This document shows positions 9,612 to 20,892 of a stretch of DNA of 64,000 nt, in pieces (the stretch's first letter is position 1; the number at the start of each line of letters is the position of its first letter). Source of the DNA: Rhizobium sp. Q54 (GTDB lineage Bacteria; Pseudomonadota; Alphaproteobacteria; Micropepsales; Micropepsaceae); assembly GCA_945882615.1 (NCBI GenBank), contig CAMCWK010000003.1, positions 94,208-158,207 of the forward strand, written 5' to 3'. Made by a program: the position numbers and the translations under genes. Under the pieces are notes generated by a model, which worked only from the letters and a program-made list of their open reading frames with translations, was not told where the DNA came from and ran no database searches.

Positions 9612-10805
9612 CTAAGCGCGCTTCTTGGCGGCCTCAGCGAAACGCTCGAACAGGTAATGCGAATCCATCGGGCCGGGTGAGGCTTCGGGATGGTACTGGA
9701 CGCTGAACACGTCCTTGCCGTCCAGCGCGATGCCGCAATTGGTGTCGTCGAACAGCGAGACATGGGTTTCCTTGACGCCCTTGGGCAGGCTGTCGCGATC
9801 CACCGTGAAGCCGTGGTTCATCGACACGATTTCCACCTTGCCGGTGGTCAGGTCCTTGACCGGGTGATTGGCGCCGTGATGGCCCTGCGCCATCTTTCTG
9901 GTTTTCGCGCCGAGCGCCAGGCCCAGCATCTGATGGCCCAGGCAGATGCCGAACACCGGCACGTCCGCCTTGATCACGCCCTGGATGGTGGGAATGGAAT
10001 AGGCGCCGGTCGCCGCCGGATCGCCCGGACCGTTGGACAACAGCACGCCATGCGGCTTGTGCTTGAGGACTTCTTCGGCGGTGGAATTGGCGGGCACCAC
10101 GGTGATGTCGGCGCCCATCCCGGCCAAGAGGCGCAGGATGTTGCGCTTGACGCCATAGTCGATGACGGTGACGCGGAAGCTCGGCTTGCCTTCGGTCGCA
10201 TAACCTTCGTTCCAGGCCCAGGGCATCTCGTCCCACTTATAGGTCTGGGTCGAGGAGACATCCTTGGCCAGGTCCAGGCCTTCCAGGCCCGCGAATGACT
10301 TGGCCTGTTTGATCAGCGCCTCGCGGTCCAGTTCGGCGTCACCCAGATTGACCACCACGCCATGCGGCATGCCCTTTTCGCGGATCAGGCTGGTCAGGGC
10401 GCGGGTGTCGATGCCGGCGATGGCGGGAATGTTGTGCTTCTTCAGCCAGCCGTCCAGCGCCAGCAGGCTGCGATAGTTGGACGGGTGGGCCGCGTCGGCG
10501 CGCACCACCAGGCCGCGCACCACCGGCGTCACGGTCTCGATGTCTTCGTCATTGGTGCCGACAATGCCGATATGGGGAAAGGTGAAGGCCACGATCTGCC
10601 CGGCATAGGAGGGATCGGACAGGATCTCCTGATAGCCGGTCATGGCGGTGTTGAAGCAGACTTCACCGATGGCGCTGCCCACCGCGCCGAAGCCAGTGCC
10701 TTCGAAAAAGGTGCCGTCCGCCAGCATCAAGCCTCCTTTGCTGAAGGGGGCGCGCGAAAACACGTCCCCCGCGACGGCGGAGTGGGCTTTTGATGCATCG
10801 GTCAT
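9612..10805 (-). CDS. carA: carbamoyl-phosphate synthase small subunit
   Basis: The 397-residue glutaminase subunit releases ammonia from glutamine for carbamoyl phosphate synthesis (arginine and pyrimidines). The N-terminal CPSase small-chain domain (MLADGTFFEGTGFG and the GEVCFNTAMTGYQEIL motif) is followed by a class I glutamine amidotransferase domain. The nucleophile Cys is in VFGICLGHQMLGLALG and the catalytic His-Pro-Glu in VQYHPEASPGP. Length matches the family. ATG 10805 has GAGG upstream. The large subunit gene carB is not in this window. Confidence 0.95.
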   Translation of the reverse strand: MTDASKAHSAVAGDVFSRAPFSKGGLMLADGTFFEGTGFGAVGSAIGEVCFNTAMTGYQEILSDPSYAGQIVAFTFPHIGIVGTNDEDIETVTPVVRGLVVRADAAHPSNYRSLLALDGWLKKHNIPAIAGIDTRALTSLIREKGMPHGVVVNLGDAELDREALIKQAKSFAGLEGLDLAKDVSSTQTYKWDEMPWAWNEGYATEGKPSFRVTVIDYGVKRNILRLLAGMGADITVVPANSTAEEVLKHKPHGVLLSNGPGDPAATGAYSIPTIQGVIKADVPVFGICLGHQMLGLALGAKTRKMAQGHHGANHPVKDLTTGKVEIVSMNHGFTVDRDSLPKGVKETHVSLFDDTNCGIALDGKDVFSVQYHPEASPGPMDSHYLFERFAEAAKKRA

Positions 10806-10942
10806 GGGAGGCCTCGAATTTGCGCGAAAATAGGGAGCGCGCGCCCAACCGTCAACCCAAACTTATCCAGCGATTTCAAGGCGTTGGAATTATCCACCGA
10901 TTCCCGTTAGGTTCCGCAGCCCAAGAAATGAAAGAGATTCCC

Positions 10943-11407
10943 ATGTCCCTGCGCGCCCAGCTCAACGATGCCATGAAGGAAGCCATGAAGGCCAAGGACG
11001 CCAAGCGCCTGGCCACGGTGCGCCTGATCCTGGCGGCGCTGAAGGATCGCGACATCGCCGCGCGCAGCGAAACCAACAAGGAACTGGTGGGGGATGATGA
11101 CATCCTCACCTTGCTGGCCAAGATGATCAAGCAGCGCGAGGAATCGGCCACCGCCTTCGATGCCGGCAACCGCCCGGAAATGGCCGCTGGCGAGCGCGAG
11201 GAGATCGCGGTGATCCGCACCTTCATGCCCGCCCAGATGGACGATGCCGCGCTGAAAGACGCCGTGACGAAAACCATTGCCGAAGTGGGCGCCGCGTCGG
11301 TCAAGGACATGGGCAAGGTGATGGCGGTATTGAAGGAACGCTTCGCCGGCCAGATGGACTTCTCGAAAGCCAGCGCCGCCACCAAAGACGCACTTTCGGG
11401 AAAGTGA
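10943..11407 (+). CDS. GatB/YqeY domain protein
   Basis: This 154-residue protein is a stand-alone YqeY domain: N-terminal MSLRAQLNDAMKEAMKAKD, the RLATVRLILAALKDRDIAARSE segment and a C-terminal GKVMAVLKERFAGQMDFSKAS tail. The domain is found at the C-terminus of the GatB amidotransferase subunit and binds tRNA there. The free-standing form is of uncertain function. ATG 10943 follows AAAGAGA. The position between carA and dnaG-rpoD is a common alphaproteobacterial order. It overlaps the GNAT gene by 4 nt (GTGA). Confidence 0.85.
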   Translation: MSLRAQLNDAMKEAMKAKDAKRLATVRLILAALKDRDIAARSETNKELVGDDDILTLLAKMIKQREESATAFDAGNRPEMAAGEREEIAVIRTFMPAQMDDAALKDAVTKTIAEVGAASVKDMGKVMAVLKERFAGQMDFSKASAATKDALSGK

Positions 11408-11826
11408 GCATCAAGCTCGCCGTCAGCGATGCCGACATCCGCCGCTGCGCCGGGGTTATGCAGCAACTGCGCCCGGCGATCGGCGAAGACGAGTTCGTTG
11501 CGCGCGCCAAGCGTCAGCAGGCGGAAGAAAAATGGCAGCTCGCCTATCTGGAAGAGGGCGGCGAAGTGGTCGCGGTCACCGGCTTTCGCATCCTGGACTG
11601 CATGGCCACTGGCAAGACCCTGTATGTCGATGATCTGGTGACGCGCGAGGACCGGCGTTCAAAAGGCTTCGGCGAAAAACTGCTGACCTGGATGGAACAG
11701 TTGGCGCGCGAGGAAGGCTGCGCTGTGCTGCGGCTGGATTCCGGTACGCATCGCACTGGGGCGCACAAATTCTACTTCCGGATGGGCATGCCCATCGTCA
11801 GCTTCCATTTCATGAAGACGCTATAG
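11404..11826 (+). CDS. GNAT-family N-acetyltransferase
   Basis: A 140-residue acetyltransferase with the GNAT core. The central strand DLVTREDRRSKGFGEKLLTWM carries the acetyl-CoA pyrophosphate-binding R/Q-x-x-G-x-G/A-like motif (RRSKGFGEKL). The C-terminal HKFYFRMGMPIVSFHF matches the family end. The substrate cannot be predicted. The GTG start overlaps the yqeY stop, indicating translational coupling. Confidence 0.82.
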   Translation: MSIKLAVSDADIRRCAGVMQQLRPAIGEDEFVARAKRQQAEEKWQLAYLEEGGEVVAVTGFRILDCMATGKTLYVDDLVTREDRRSKGFGEKLLTWMEQLAREEGCAVLRLDSGTHRTGAHKFYFRMGMPIVSFHFMKTL

Positions 11827-11831
11827 ACGCG

Positions 11832-12341
11832 TCAGGCGGCCGCGCGCGTGCGTTGCATCGCTTCGCCCACCATGGCCGCCAAGGTCTCTACCGCCGCCAC
11901 TTCCCGCGGGCTGATCACCGGCTTGTCGCGCCAATAGGCGCCGATCGCCGCCACCGGCGCATCAAGGCCAACCGGCGCCATCACCAGGCTGCGCACAAAG
12001 GTCTTGCGGTAGACTTCGTGGGGAATGCGCGCATCAGCGAAAATGTCGGGAACCACGGCGGTCTGGCGGTTCATCATCGCCCAGCCCGAAATGCAGCTGG
12101 TCATCGGGAACCTCTGCCCCTTCCATAACGGGCCGATGGCGTCTTCCTCGACATAGTGACAGCGGTTGTCGTCGCGCAGCACGAAGGTGACCCCGTCGGC
12201 GGAAATCACGTTGCGCGCCGCGGACCGCACCACCTCGATAACCTGGTCCTGGCTGGTGGCCCCTGCCAGCCGGTCGCGCGCCGCGTCCAGCAGTTTCCAG
12301 CGGGGATCGTCCTTGGAATCAAAGGGTAACTGATAGGTCAT
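11832..12341 (-). CDS. GAF domain protein
   Basis: A GAF-domain protein of about 169 residues. GAF signatures include the SAARNVISADGVTFVLRDD strand-helix region, the central CISGWAMMNRQTAVVPDI and the final GAYWRDKPVISPREVAAVETLA. GAF domains bind small ligands and often sit in signalling proteins, but no output domain is present here. In-frame starts exist at 12398 and 12479. I use 12341 because the codons between 12342 and 12398 (ATT, TTT, TTA) are unlike this genome, and that stretch lies close to the divergent dnaG start. The ligand is unknown. Confidence 0.7.
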   Translation of the reverse strand: MTYQLPFDSKDDPRWKLLDAARDRLAGATSQDQVIEVVRSAARNVISADGVTFVLRDDNRCHYVEEDAIGPLWKGQRFPMTSCISGWAMMNRQTAVVPDIFADARIPHEVYRKTFVRSLVMAPVGLDAPVAAIGAYWRDKPVISPREVAAVETLAAMVGEAMQRTRAAA

Positions 12342-12477
12342 GCCCGGCCCCGACTCGCTCTCCCAGACTAAAATATCGCCGTTTTCCGAAAAAATCATGC
12401 ACAGGCGGCGGGGCTGCCGCGCGCCGGAAACCCGGTTTGACCCGCGCAAAACCGCGCTTTTGTGCCTAAACTGGGCC

Positions 12478-14307
12478 ATGCGCTATGGCGAAGGATTGCT
12501 GGAGGAAATCCGGCGGCGGACCGATCTGGTCGCGCTGGTGGGTCGCCGCGTCAAGCTGGTCCGCAAGGGCCGGGTGATGTGGGGCTGCTGCCCCTTCCAT
12601 GCCGAAAAATCCCCAAGCTTCAAGGTCGAGAATGAGCGCCGGCTCTACAAATGTTTCGGCTGCGGCAAGGGCGGCGATGCTTTCAAATGGCTGACCGAAA
12701 CCGAAGGCCTGAGTTTTCCGGAGGCCGTGGAAAAACTGGCGGCGGAAGTCGGCGTCGAACTGCCCAAATGGTCGCCCGAGGACGAAGAGCGCGAGCAGAA
12801 GAAGAAGTCGCTTTATGACGTGGTCGAACTGGCGGCGAAATTCTACGAAGCCCAGCTGTTCGAACCGGCGGGCCGCGAAGCACGCGAGTATTTAAAAGGT
12901 CGCGGGTTGGACAGCGCAGCGGCCAAGCAGTTCCGCCTGGGCTATTCGCCCTCCGGCAACAACGCGCTGATCAGTCATCTCACGGCGCAGAACGTCACCC
13001 AGGACGATATTATCGCCGCCGGCCTGGCGCGGCCCGCCGAAGACGGCAGGGCGATGCGCGACTTTTTCTACAACCGGCTGATGTTTCCCATCGGCGACGG
13101 ACGCAGCCGCATTGTGGCGTTTGGCGCGCGCGCGCTGGAAGCCGATGCCAAGCCCAAATACATCAATACCGGCGAAACCTCGCTGTTTTCCAAGGGGTCC
13201 CAGCTTTACAATTTCGCGAACGCCCGCGCCGCCGCCATCAAGGCCGGCACCATCATCGTCGCCGAAGGCTATATGGATGTGATCGCACTGGCGCGCGCCG
13301 GCTTCACCCATGCCGTGGCGCCCCTGGGCACCGCGATGACCGAAGACCAGCTGCATCTGCTCTGGCGCACCGCGCCCGAACCGATCCTGGCTTTCGACGG
13401 TGACGCCGCCGGTTTGAAAGCGGCGCACCGGGCCGCCCATCTGGCGCTGCCGCATCTGAAGGCCGGTTACAGTCTGCGTTTCGTCTTCCTGCCCGATGGC
13501 GAAGACCCCGACAGTTTCATCGCCCATAACGGCGCCGGCGCCATGTCGGTGCAGCTGGAAACCGCTTTGCCTTTGTCCCAGCTTTTGTGGCGCACCGAGA
13601 CGGAAGGGCGGGACCTCTCCACCCCCGAGCGCCGCGCCGGGTTGGAGCACAATCTGAAAGAGATCGTGGACCGGATCACCGACTCCAAGGTGGCCGACTA
13701 TTACCGCCGCGGGTTCGACCAGCTGGTGTTCGAGAATTTCAAAAAACGTGCACCTGCACCGGGCGGGGCCCGGGGACCTGCCCGCCAGGTCTTCCGCCCC
13801 GGCGGCAAGTTTCGGGGCGACTTCAAACCCCGCCCTCTACCGGGTTCCCCGGAGGCGGTATCCTCCAGCGTCCAGTCCAGCGCCCTGGTCCGGGCCGGGC
13901 AGGCCGGCCCCCGCCAGGCCAATGAAGCCGTTCGGGCGGCCAAAGAGACGGAACTTGGACGTCTTCTGGTTGAATCACCAGAAATCGCACTCGCGGAGGC
14001 TGAATCCCTGGCCGTTTTGGACCTCCAGGACCCTTCGCTTGACAGGCTGCGCCACGAACTTCTAAACCTCGCCGCCTCCGGCTCCAGCCTTGAAAAAGCT
14101 GGGGTTCAAGCCCATTTCACGCGTAAGGGAATGGCCGAACTGCTCGTGCGTTTTGCGGGTCATCCGGTCGAAGACCCTCTTGCCAGTTTTCAGCGTGCCG
14201 TCTCGGATTTGCGCGAGCTGGCGGGGCACCCGACCGATGCGCGGCGCCTGCTGGAACGCCGCAAGGCGCTTTCAGACCGGCCAAACGATGGGCGCGGCAA
14301 CATTTAG
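12478..14307 (+). CDS. dnaG: DNA primase DnaG
   Basis: This 609-residue protein synthesises RNA primers at the replication fork. The N-terminal CHC2 zinc ribbon is seen as CPFHAEKSPSF followed by YKCFGCGKGGD. The catalytic TOPRIM domain has IIVAEGYMDVIALARAG and the metal-binding LAFDGDAAG. The C-terminal helicase-interacting part is divergent with a Pro/Gly/Arg-rich linker around residues 420-470. The ATG at 12478 is chosen because family members start with a similar short segment before the zinc motif. It is 12 bp upstream of rpoD, the classical macromolecular synthesis pair. Confidence 0.95.
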   Translation: MRYGEGLLEEIRRRTDLVALVGRRVKLVRKGRVMWGCCPFHAEKSPSFKVENERRLYKCFGCGKGGDAFKWLTETEGLSFPEAVEKLAAEVGVELPKWSPEDEEREQKKKSLYDVVELAAKFYEAQLFEPAGREAREYLKGRGLDSAAAKQFRLGYSPSGNNALISHLTAQNVTQDDIIAAGLARPAEDGRAMRDFFYNRLMFPIGDGRSRIVAFGARALEADAKPKYINTGETSLFSKGSQLYNFANARAAAIKAGTIIVAEGYMDVIALARAGFTHAVAPLGTAMTEDQLHLLWRTAPEPILAFDGDAAGLKAAHRAAHLALPHLKAGYSLRFVFLPDGEDPDSFIAHNGAGAMSVQLETALPLSQLLWRTETEGRDLSTPERRAGLEHNLKEIVDRITDSKVADYYRRGFDQLVFENFKKRAPAPGGARGPARQVFRPGGKFRGDFKPRPLPGSPEAVSSSVQSSALVRAGQAGPRQANEAVRAAKETELGRLLVESPEIALAEAESLAVLDLQDPSLDRLRHELLNLAASGSSLEKAGVQAHFTRKGMAELLVRFAGHPVEDPLASFQRAVSDLRELAGHPTDARRLLERRKALSDRPNDGRGNI

Positions 14308-14319
14308 GGTAGTTCAAGC

Positions 14320-16706
<2,387 letters not shown>

Positions 16707-16707
<1 letters not shown>

Positions 16708-17081
16708 TGCAACTCACGCTGCTCAAAGGCAAGATTCACCGCGCCACGGTGACCCAGTGCGACCTTCACTATGAAGGCTCCATCAGCGTGGACAGCGCGC
16801 TCCTGGAACGCGCCGGCATCTTAGCCCACGAGCAGGTGGATGTGCTGAACATCAACAATGGCAACCGCTTTACCACCTATGCCATCCCTGCGCCGTCCGG
16901 CTCGGGCGTGATCGGCATCAATGGCGCCGCCGCCCGCCTCGCCCAGAAGGATGATCTGGTGATCATCATCGCCTATGCCCGCATGGAAGAGGCCGAGGCC
17001 AAGAGCTGGCAGCCTCGTATCGTGCTGGTGGACAGCGCCAATCGCCCGATGGCACCCAATCTTCGTATCCTGGAAACCTGA
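16707..17081 (+). CDS. panD: aspartate 1-decarboxylase PanD
   Basis: This 124-residue pyruvoyl enzyme makes beta-alanine from aspartate for pantothenate and CoA. The self-cleavage Gly-Ser pair is visible in [10 protein letters not shown] (Gly24-Ser25), which generates the pyruvoyl group. Conserved [15 protein letters not shown] and GINGAAARL segments complete the double-psi barrel. Length matches the family. The start codon overlaps the rpoD stop, so it is probably read from the dnaG-rpoD transcript. No other pan gene is near. Confidence 0.94.
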
Positions 17082-17096
17082 GAGAAACCGTAACGT

Positions 17097-17489
17097 ATGG
17101 CCGGCTTTAAAGAGACCAAGTTCAACGATCGCATGGATACGGCCGCCAAGGCGCGCGCCGAAATGCTGGCCAAGGCCAAGGTCCGGGCCGAAGCCGCCAA
17201 GGTCAATTTCGAATCCAAGACCGAAGAACGCAAGAAGATCGCCGCCGCGCGCGAGGACCGCGCCGCCAAGCGCGCCGAGGAAAAGCGCCTGGCCGCCATC
17301 GAGGCCGAAAAGCGCCGCAAGGAAGAAGAAGAACGCCGCAAGCAGGCCGAGATAGACGCCAAGGCCCAGGCCGAGCGCGAGCATGTCGAGCGCGTCGCCG
17401 CCATGGAAGCGCTGGAACTTGAGCAGAAGGCCAAGCGCGATGCGCGTTATGCCGCCCGCAAGGCCCAGAAAAAGAAGGGCGGCCGGTAA
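17097..17489 (+). CDS. DUF6481 family coiled-coil protein
   Basis: A 130-residue, highly charged Lys/Glu/Ala/Arg-rich protein, predicted to be a long alpha-helix or coiled coil. The N-terminal FKETKFNDRMDTAAKARAEML motif recalls DUF6481. The function is unknown. It starts 15 bp after panD on the same strand and is followed by a hairpin with a T tract, so it is probably the last gene of that transcript. Confidence 0.75.
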   Translation: MAGFKETKFNDRMDTAAKARAEMLAKAKVRAEAAKVNFESKTEERKKIAAAREDRAAKRAEEKRLAAIEAEKRRKEEEERRKQAEIDAKAQAEREHVERVAAMEALELEQKAKRDARYAARKAQKKKGGR

Positions 17490-17495
17490 GGCCTC

Positions 17496-17520
17496 TCGCG
17501 CAAAGTTCCCGCGCGTTTTT
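17496..17520 (+). terminator. probable intrinsic terminator after the panD operon
   Basis: A short TCGCGC...GCGCG stem with an 8-9 nt loop is followed directly by TTTTT, seven bases after the DUF6481 stop. The stem is only 5-6 bp, but position and T tract support termination. Confidence 0.55.
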
Positions 17521-17654
17521 CTGTTCCACTCAGCACCGGACCTGTTCTAGGCTTTTGAACCGGTTGAGCTTTGCTCCCTTTTTAACGCCGTCGCGCGAGG
17601 TTCCCCGCCTCGCCCCGGTTCGATAATTGTTCAAACACGAAAGGACGAGGTCGC

Positions 17655-17870
17655 ATGGCGATCGGAGAAGACAAGGTTTTCAAATATCCGGCGGAGGACG
17701 AGTGCCTGGTGCGCCGTCTGGGTTCCGGCGTGATGGCGGCCTGGCCGCATCTGCCGCCCGAAGCGCGGGAGAAAATCCTCAGCGAAGCCAAGCTGGCCTG
17801 GGACCGGGAGCATTTCGTCTCCAAGCTGCCCGACAAGCTGGCCGCCATCATCAAGCGGCGGCAGAGCTAG
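17655..17870 (+). CDS. small conserved hypothetical protein
   Basis: A 71-residue soluble protein without recognised domains. It has normal codon use for this genome and AGGACGAGG upstream of the ATG. The sequence is acidic/basic mixed with a Pro-containing HLPPEAREKIL turn and a basic C-terminus (IIKRRQS). A GC palindrome (CCGCTTCGCG/CGAAGCGG) lies directly after the stop and may terminate it. I cannot name its function. Confidence 0.6.
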   Translation: MAIGEDKVFKYPAEDECLVRRLGSGVMAAWPHLPPEAREKILSEAKLAWDREHFVSKLPDKLAAIIKRRQS

Positions 17871-17892
17871 GCCCCCGCTTCGCGCGAAGCGG

Positions 17893-18300
17893 CTAAGCCA
17901 ACAGCGACAACAAGATCAGCACAATGCCCAGCAGCGACACCGTCCAGATCGCGCTGCGCAGGCCCGGGATGCCGGCGGCATAGACCGGCACATAAAACAG
18001 GCGCGCCCAGAAATACAGATGCGCCCCCCAGGCGCTGAGTTCGCTTTCCCTGGCCAGGGCGGTGACCAGCAGCACGGCGACGACGAAGAAGCCGAAGGTC
18101 TCCTGGAAATTGGCGAAGGCGCGCTGCAGGCGCCCGGTCAGCACCGACACCGGCGCGCCCTCGCTGTCTCGCGGCGACAGGTTATGGGCGACGCCCTTGT
18201 CGCGGGTGGACAGGGCGGCGGCGATCAAGAGCTGCGCCAGCCCGAGAATAACGCTCCAGAAGAGCAGCTGAAGTTCGATCGAACCGCTGAAAACTTCCAT
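17893..18300 (-). CDS. MAPEG family membrane protein
   Basis: A 135-residue integral membrane protein with four hydrophobic segments. It has the MAPEG-type RLQRAFANFQETFGFFVVAVLL motif around residues 57-78 and a YFWARLFYVPVYAAGI motif in the third segment. MAPEG proteins are glutathione-dependent transferases or leukotriene-type enzymes; the bacterial members' substrates are mostly unknown. ATG 18300 follows GAGGGAGA, preferred over the adjacent GTG. Confidence 0.87.
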   Translation of the reverse strand: MEVFSGSIELQLLFWSVILGLAQLLIAAALSTRDKGVAHNLSPRDSEGAPVSVLTGRLQRAFANFQETFGFFVVAVLLVTALARESELSAWGAHLYFWARLFYVPVYAAGIPGLRSAIWTVSLLGIVLILLSLLA

Positions 18301-18355
18301 CACGATCTCCCTCTTGGAATGGCGCGATCATAGCGCCAAAACACTCCAGCGAAAA

Positions 18356-18952
18356 TCAGCCCATTCGATAGTTGAAACTCACCGAAATGCGTCGGCCCCG
18401 CGCCGCATTGGGCTCGACGCCATGGCGCAGCCAGCTTTCCCATAACAGCAACATGCCGGGCTTGGGCGTGACATCGACGAAGCTGCGATTCTCGGGCCGG
18501 GCATTCTTCTTTTTGGGCGGCGCGGCCATCAGCATGGGCAGGCGCGGGTCCTCGAAGCGGATGGCGCCGGATCTGGGCGGCACCGTCACATAATAGGTGC
18601 CACTGATCACCGAATGGGGATGGATGTGCGGGGCATGGATGGCGCCCTTTTCCATCACATTGATCCAGAGACTGTCGAGGCGGAGCTTGCGCTCGCCCAG
18701 ATCGAACTGCAGCTCGCGGGCGAAGGCACCGACCTGTTTTGCGATAGCCTTTTCGAGGGTCGCAAACACGCTGGCGCGGGTGGGAAGGTCGTTCAGCGAG
18801 GCGTAAGAGGTGTAACCGCCATAGCCGTGCTCCCTGGCCCAGCGCTGGCCCGCGCGGTCCTCGGCGGCGATGCCCAGACAGGTCTTTTCCAGCTCCTGTG
18901 CCACGCTGATACGGCCCCGGTGCAGTCTGGTCACGAAAAGCGCGTCGGACAT
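18356..18952 (-). CDS. TIGR02466-family putative 2OG-Fe(II) oxygenase
   Basis: A 198-residue protein of the TIGR02466 type. The iron-binding motif HIHPHSVISGTYYV precedes a conserved beta region, and the distal His is in LLWESWLRHGVEPN. An Arg in RRISVSFNYR is positioned to bind 2-oxoglutarate. This suggests a double-stranded beta-helix dioxygenase. Substrate unknown. The ATG at 18952 is preceded by GGGGAAA. Confidence 0.8.
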   Translation of the reverse strand: MSDALFVTRLHRGRISVAQELEKTCLGIAAEDRAGQRWAREHGYGGYTSYASLNDLPTRASVFATLEKAIAKQVGAFARELQFDLGERKLRLDSLWINVMEKGAIHAPHIHPHSVISGTYYVTVPPRSGAIRFEDPRLPMLMAAPPKKKNARPENRSFVDVTPKPGMLLLWESWLRHGVEPNAARGRRISVSFNYRMG

Positions 18953-19026
18953 GGTTTCCCCGTTAGGGCTTATTTGAGTCTTGGACGCTAAGCTGGCGTC
19001 AAATAACAAGGCAAGTGGGGCACGTC

Positions 19027-19239
19027 ATGGATTCCGAAATTCCCGTTCCGGTCACCGCCGCGGTCTTTGCCGTGCTGGCCGTCCTGTTGTCGGGCTGCAT
19101 GGCCTATGATGCCGTCTCGACCGTGGCCAGCGTTGGCGGCTCTGTGGTGCGCACCGGCGTCTCGGCGGTTTCGACCACCGGCGACATCGTCACATCGCCG
19201 TTCGACAGTGACGAGTCCGAAAAATCTGACCGAGACTAA
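19027..19239 (+). CDS. small putative lipoprotein
   Basis: A 70-residue protein with a hydrophobic N-terminus and a lipobox (LLSGCMAY; Cys near residue 24). A short Ser/Val/Thr-rich region and an acidic tail (DSDESEKSDRD) follow. It is probably an anchored envelope lipoprotein of unknown function. The ATG at 19027 has GTGGGG upstream; an in-frame GTG lies at 19015. It is divergent from the oxygenase-like gene. Confidence 0.62.
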   Translation: MDSEIPVPVTAAVFAVLAVLLSGCMAYDAVSTVASVGGSVVRTGVSAVSTTGDIVTSPFDSDESEKSDRD

Positions 19240-19248
19240 TTTGTCCGC

Positions 19249-19310
19249 CTCACCCTTCGACAAGCTCAGGGTGAGGACTGTACAAAATCCTCATGCTCGT
19301 CGAAGCATGA
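19249..19310. repeat. short palindromic interspersed repeat, copy 3
   Basis: TCACCCTTCGACAAGCTC with AGGGTGAGGA is followed by CTCATGCTCGTCGAAGCATGA. The two arms match copies 1 and 2, although the second arm lacks the central GAGCTT of copy 2. It lies between the small lipoprotein and gloB, a convergent junction. Confidence 0.75.
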
Positions 19311-19323
19311 AGCCGCGGGCTCC

Positions 19324-20088
19324 CTAGAAGTTATTCTTCCGTTCGCGGATTTCGTGAAACACCGTGACGGTGTCCTCCTTCTCCATGCCCAGGCTTTTGC
19401 GGATTTCCGGCGAGTCCGGCCTGAGGAACGGGTTGGTCTGCTTTTCCAGCCCTAGCGTCGCAGGCACTGTCGGTTTTCCGGCCGCGCGCAAGGCGTTGAC
19501 CTCCTCCATGCGCGCCTTCAGCGCCTGGTTGCCGGGCTCGATACTGAGGGCGAAGCGGCCATTGCTCTGGGTATATTCATGGCCGCACCAGATTTTGGTG
19601 TCGTCCGGCAGTTTCATCAGTTTGGACAGGCTCTGCCACATCATCGCCGCATCGCCTTCGAACAGCCGCCCGCAGCCCAGGGTGAACAGCGTGTCGCCGG
19701 TAAAGGCATGGCCGTCGATCACAAAGGTGATGGCGCCCCTGGTATGGGCCGGCACTTCCAGCACCTTTACCTTATGGCCGCCCAATTCCCAGTCCGAACC
19801 TTCCTCCACCCCGCTGTCGATACCGGGAATGCGGGCCGCGTCCTTGCCGGGCCCGACCACCACCGCGCCGGTTTCCGCTTTCAACGCCAGATTGCCGCCG
19901 GTGTGGTCCAGGTGATGATGGGTGTTGAGAATATGGGTCAGCTTCCAGCCGCGCCGCGCCAGCGCCGCCCGTACCGGCTCGGGCTCCGACGGGTCCACCA
20001 CCGCGCACACATCACCGGTCTTCACCAGATAGGCGTAATTGTCGGACAGGCAGGGGACAATTTCGATTTCAATCGGATCGGAAGGCAT
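19324..20088 (-). CDS. gloB: hydroxyacylglutathione hydrolase (glyoxalase II)
   Basis: A 254-residue metallo-beta-lactamase-fold enzyme that hydrolyses S-lactoylglutathione in methylglyoxal detoxification. The metal-binding motif THHHLDHTGG is near residue 60. Further ligands appear in VPAHTRGAI, FTGDTLF and WCGHEYT. The C-terminal glyoxalase II domain (TNPFLRPD) that binds glutathione is present. ATG 20088 follows AAGGAG; an upstream in-frame start has no such site. It is divergent from a methyltransferase, a frequent alphaproteobacterial pairing. Confidence 0.94.
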   Translation of the reverse strand: MPSDPIEIEIVPCLSDNYAYLVKTGDVCAVVDPSEPEPVRAALARRGWKLTHILNTHHHLDHTGGNLALKAETGAVVVGPGKDAARIPGIDSGVEEGSDWELGGHKVKVLEVPAHTRGAITFVIDGHAFTGDTLFTLGCGRLFEGDAAMMWQSLSKLMKLPDDTKIWCGHEYTQSNGRFALSIEPGNQALKARMEEVNALRAAGKPTVPATLGLEKQTNPFLRPDSPEIRKSLGMEKEDTVTVFHEIRERKNNF

Positions 20089-20163
20089 GGCGGCTCCTTG
20101 GGCCGCGAAGACTAGCAGAGACGCGTCTATGAACAACCGCCGGGAAAGGGTTTAATCCGCGCC

Positions 20164-20892
20164 ATGCCGCAGGATGTGCGCGAACTGACCAATTTCTACC
20201 ATGCCCGGCTGGGCCAGCTGGCGCGGCGCATCATCGCGCGCCGGATCAAGAATTTCTGGCCCGAGATGCGGGGCCGCCGCATGCTGGGCTATGGCTTCGC
20301 GGTTCCCTATCTGGCGGCGTATCCCGATGCCGAACGCGCCATCGCCGCCATGCCGTCGCATCTGGGCGTCATCAGCTGGCCGCACGGCAAGAATGCTGCC
20401 GTGCTGTGCGAGGAAGACTGCCTGCCCTTTCCCGATGTGTTTTTCGACCGCATCCTGATCGTGCATGGATTGGAGGGCGCGGAGAGCCTGCGGCCATTGC
20501 TGCGCCAACTGTGGCGGGTGCTGGCGCCGGAGGGGCGCATTCTCTTGATCGCGCCCAACCGCGCCAGCCTGTGGGCGCAGGTGGATAGCTCGCCCTTCGG
20601 CCATGGGCGTCCCTTCTCGAAAATGGAACTGGACGGAATTCTGAAAGGCGCGCTGTTTCATCCTTCGCGCTGGGAGCGCGCGCTGTATGCCCCGCCGCTC
20701 ACCACCATCACCCGCAGCGGCGCCGGCTGGGAGCGCGTCGGTGCGCGGCTGTTTCCCGGCCTCGGCGGGGTGCATATGGTGGAGGCGACCAAGTCGCTCT
20801 ATGCCGCCGCCACGCCGGGCGGGCTGGCCCAGACCGCCAAGGCCGAACTGAAAGCGGCTTCCGATTTCAGCTTTTCTTCAAAAGAAAAATAG
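20164..20892 (+). CDS. class I SAM-dependent methyltransferase-like protein
   Basis: A 242-residue protein with a degenerate Rossmann methyltransferase fold. RRMLGYGFAVPYL is in the position of motif I, EEDCLPFPDVFFDRILIVHGLE gives the motif II/III region, and RVLAPEGRILLIAPN is the typical post-III segment. The glycine-rich SAM loop is weak. The family is usually found beside gloB in alphaproteobacteria. The 3' end overlaps the convergent metW gene by 26 bp. The substrate is unknown. Confidence 0.8.
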   Translation: MPQDVRELTNFYHARLGQLARRIIARRIKNFWPEMRGRRMLGYGFAVPYLAAYPDAERAIAAMPSHLGVISWPHGKNAAVLCEEDCLPFPDVFFDRILIVHGLEGAESLRPLLRQLWRVLAPEGRILLIAPNRASLWAQVDSSPFGHGRPFSKMELDGILKGALFHPSRWERALYAPPLTTITRSGAGWERVGARLFPGLGGVHMVEATKSLYAAATPGGLAQTAKAELKAASDFSFSSKEK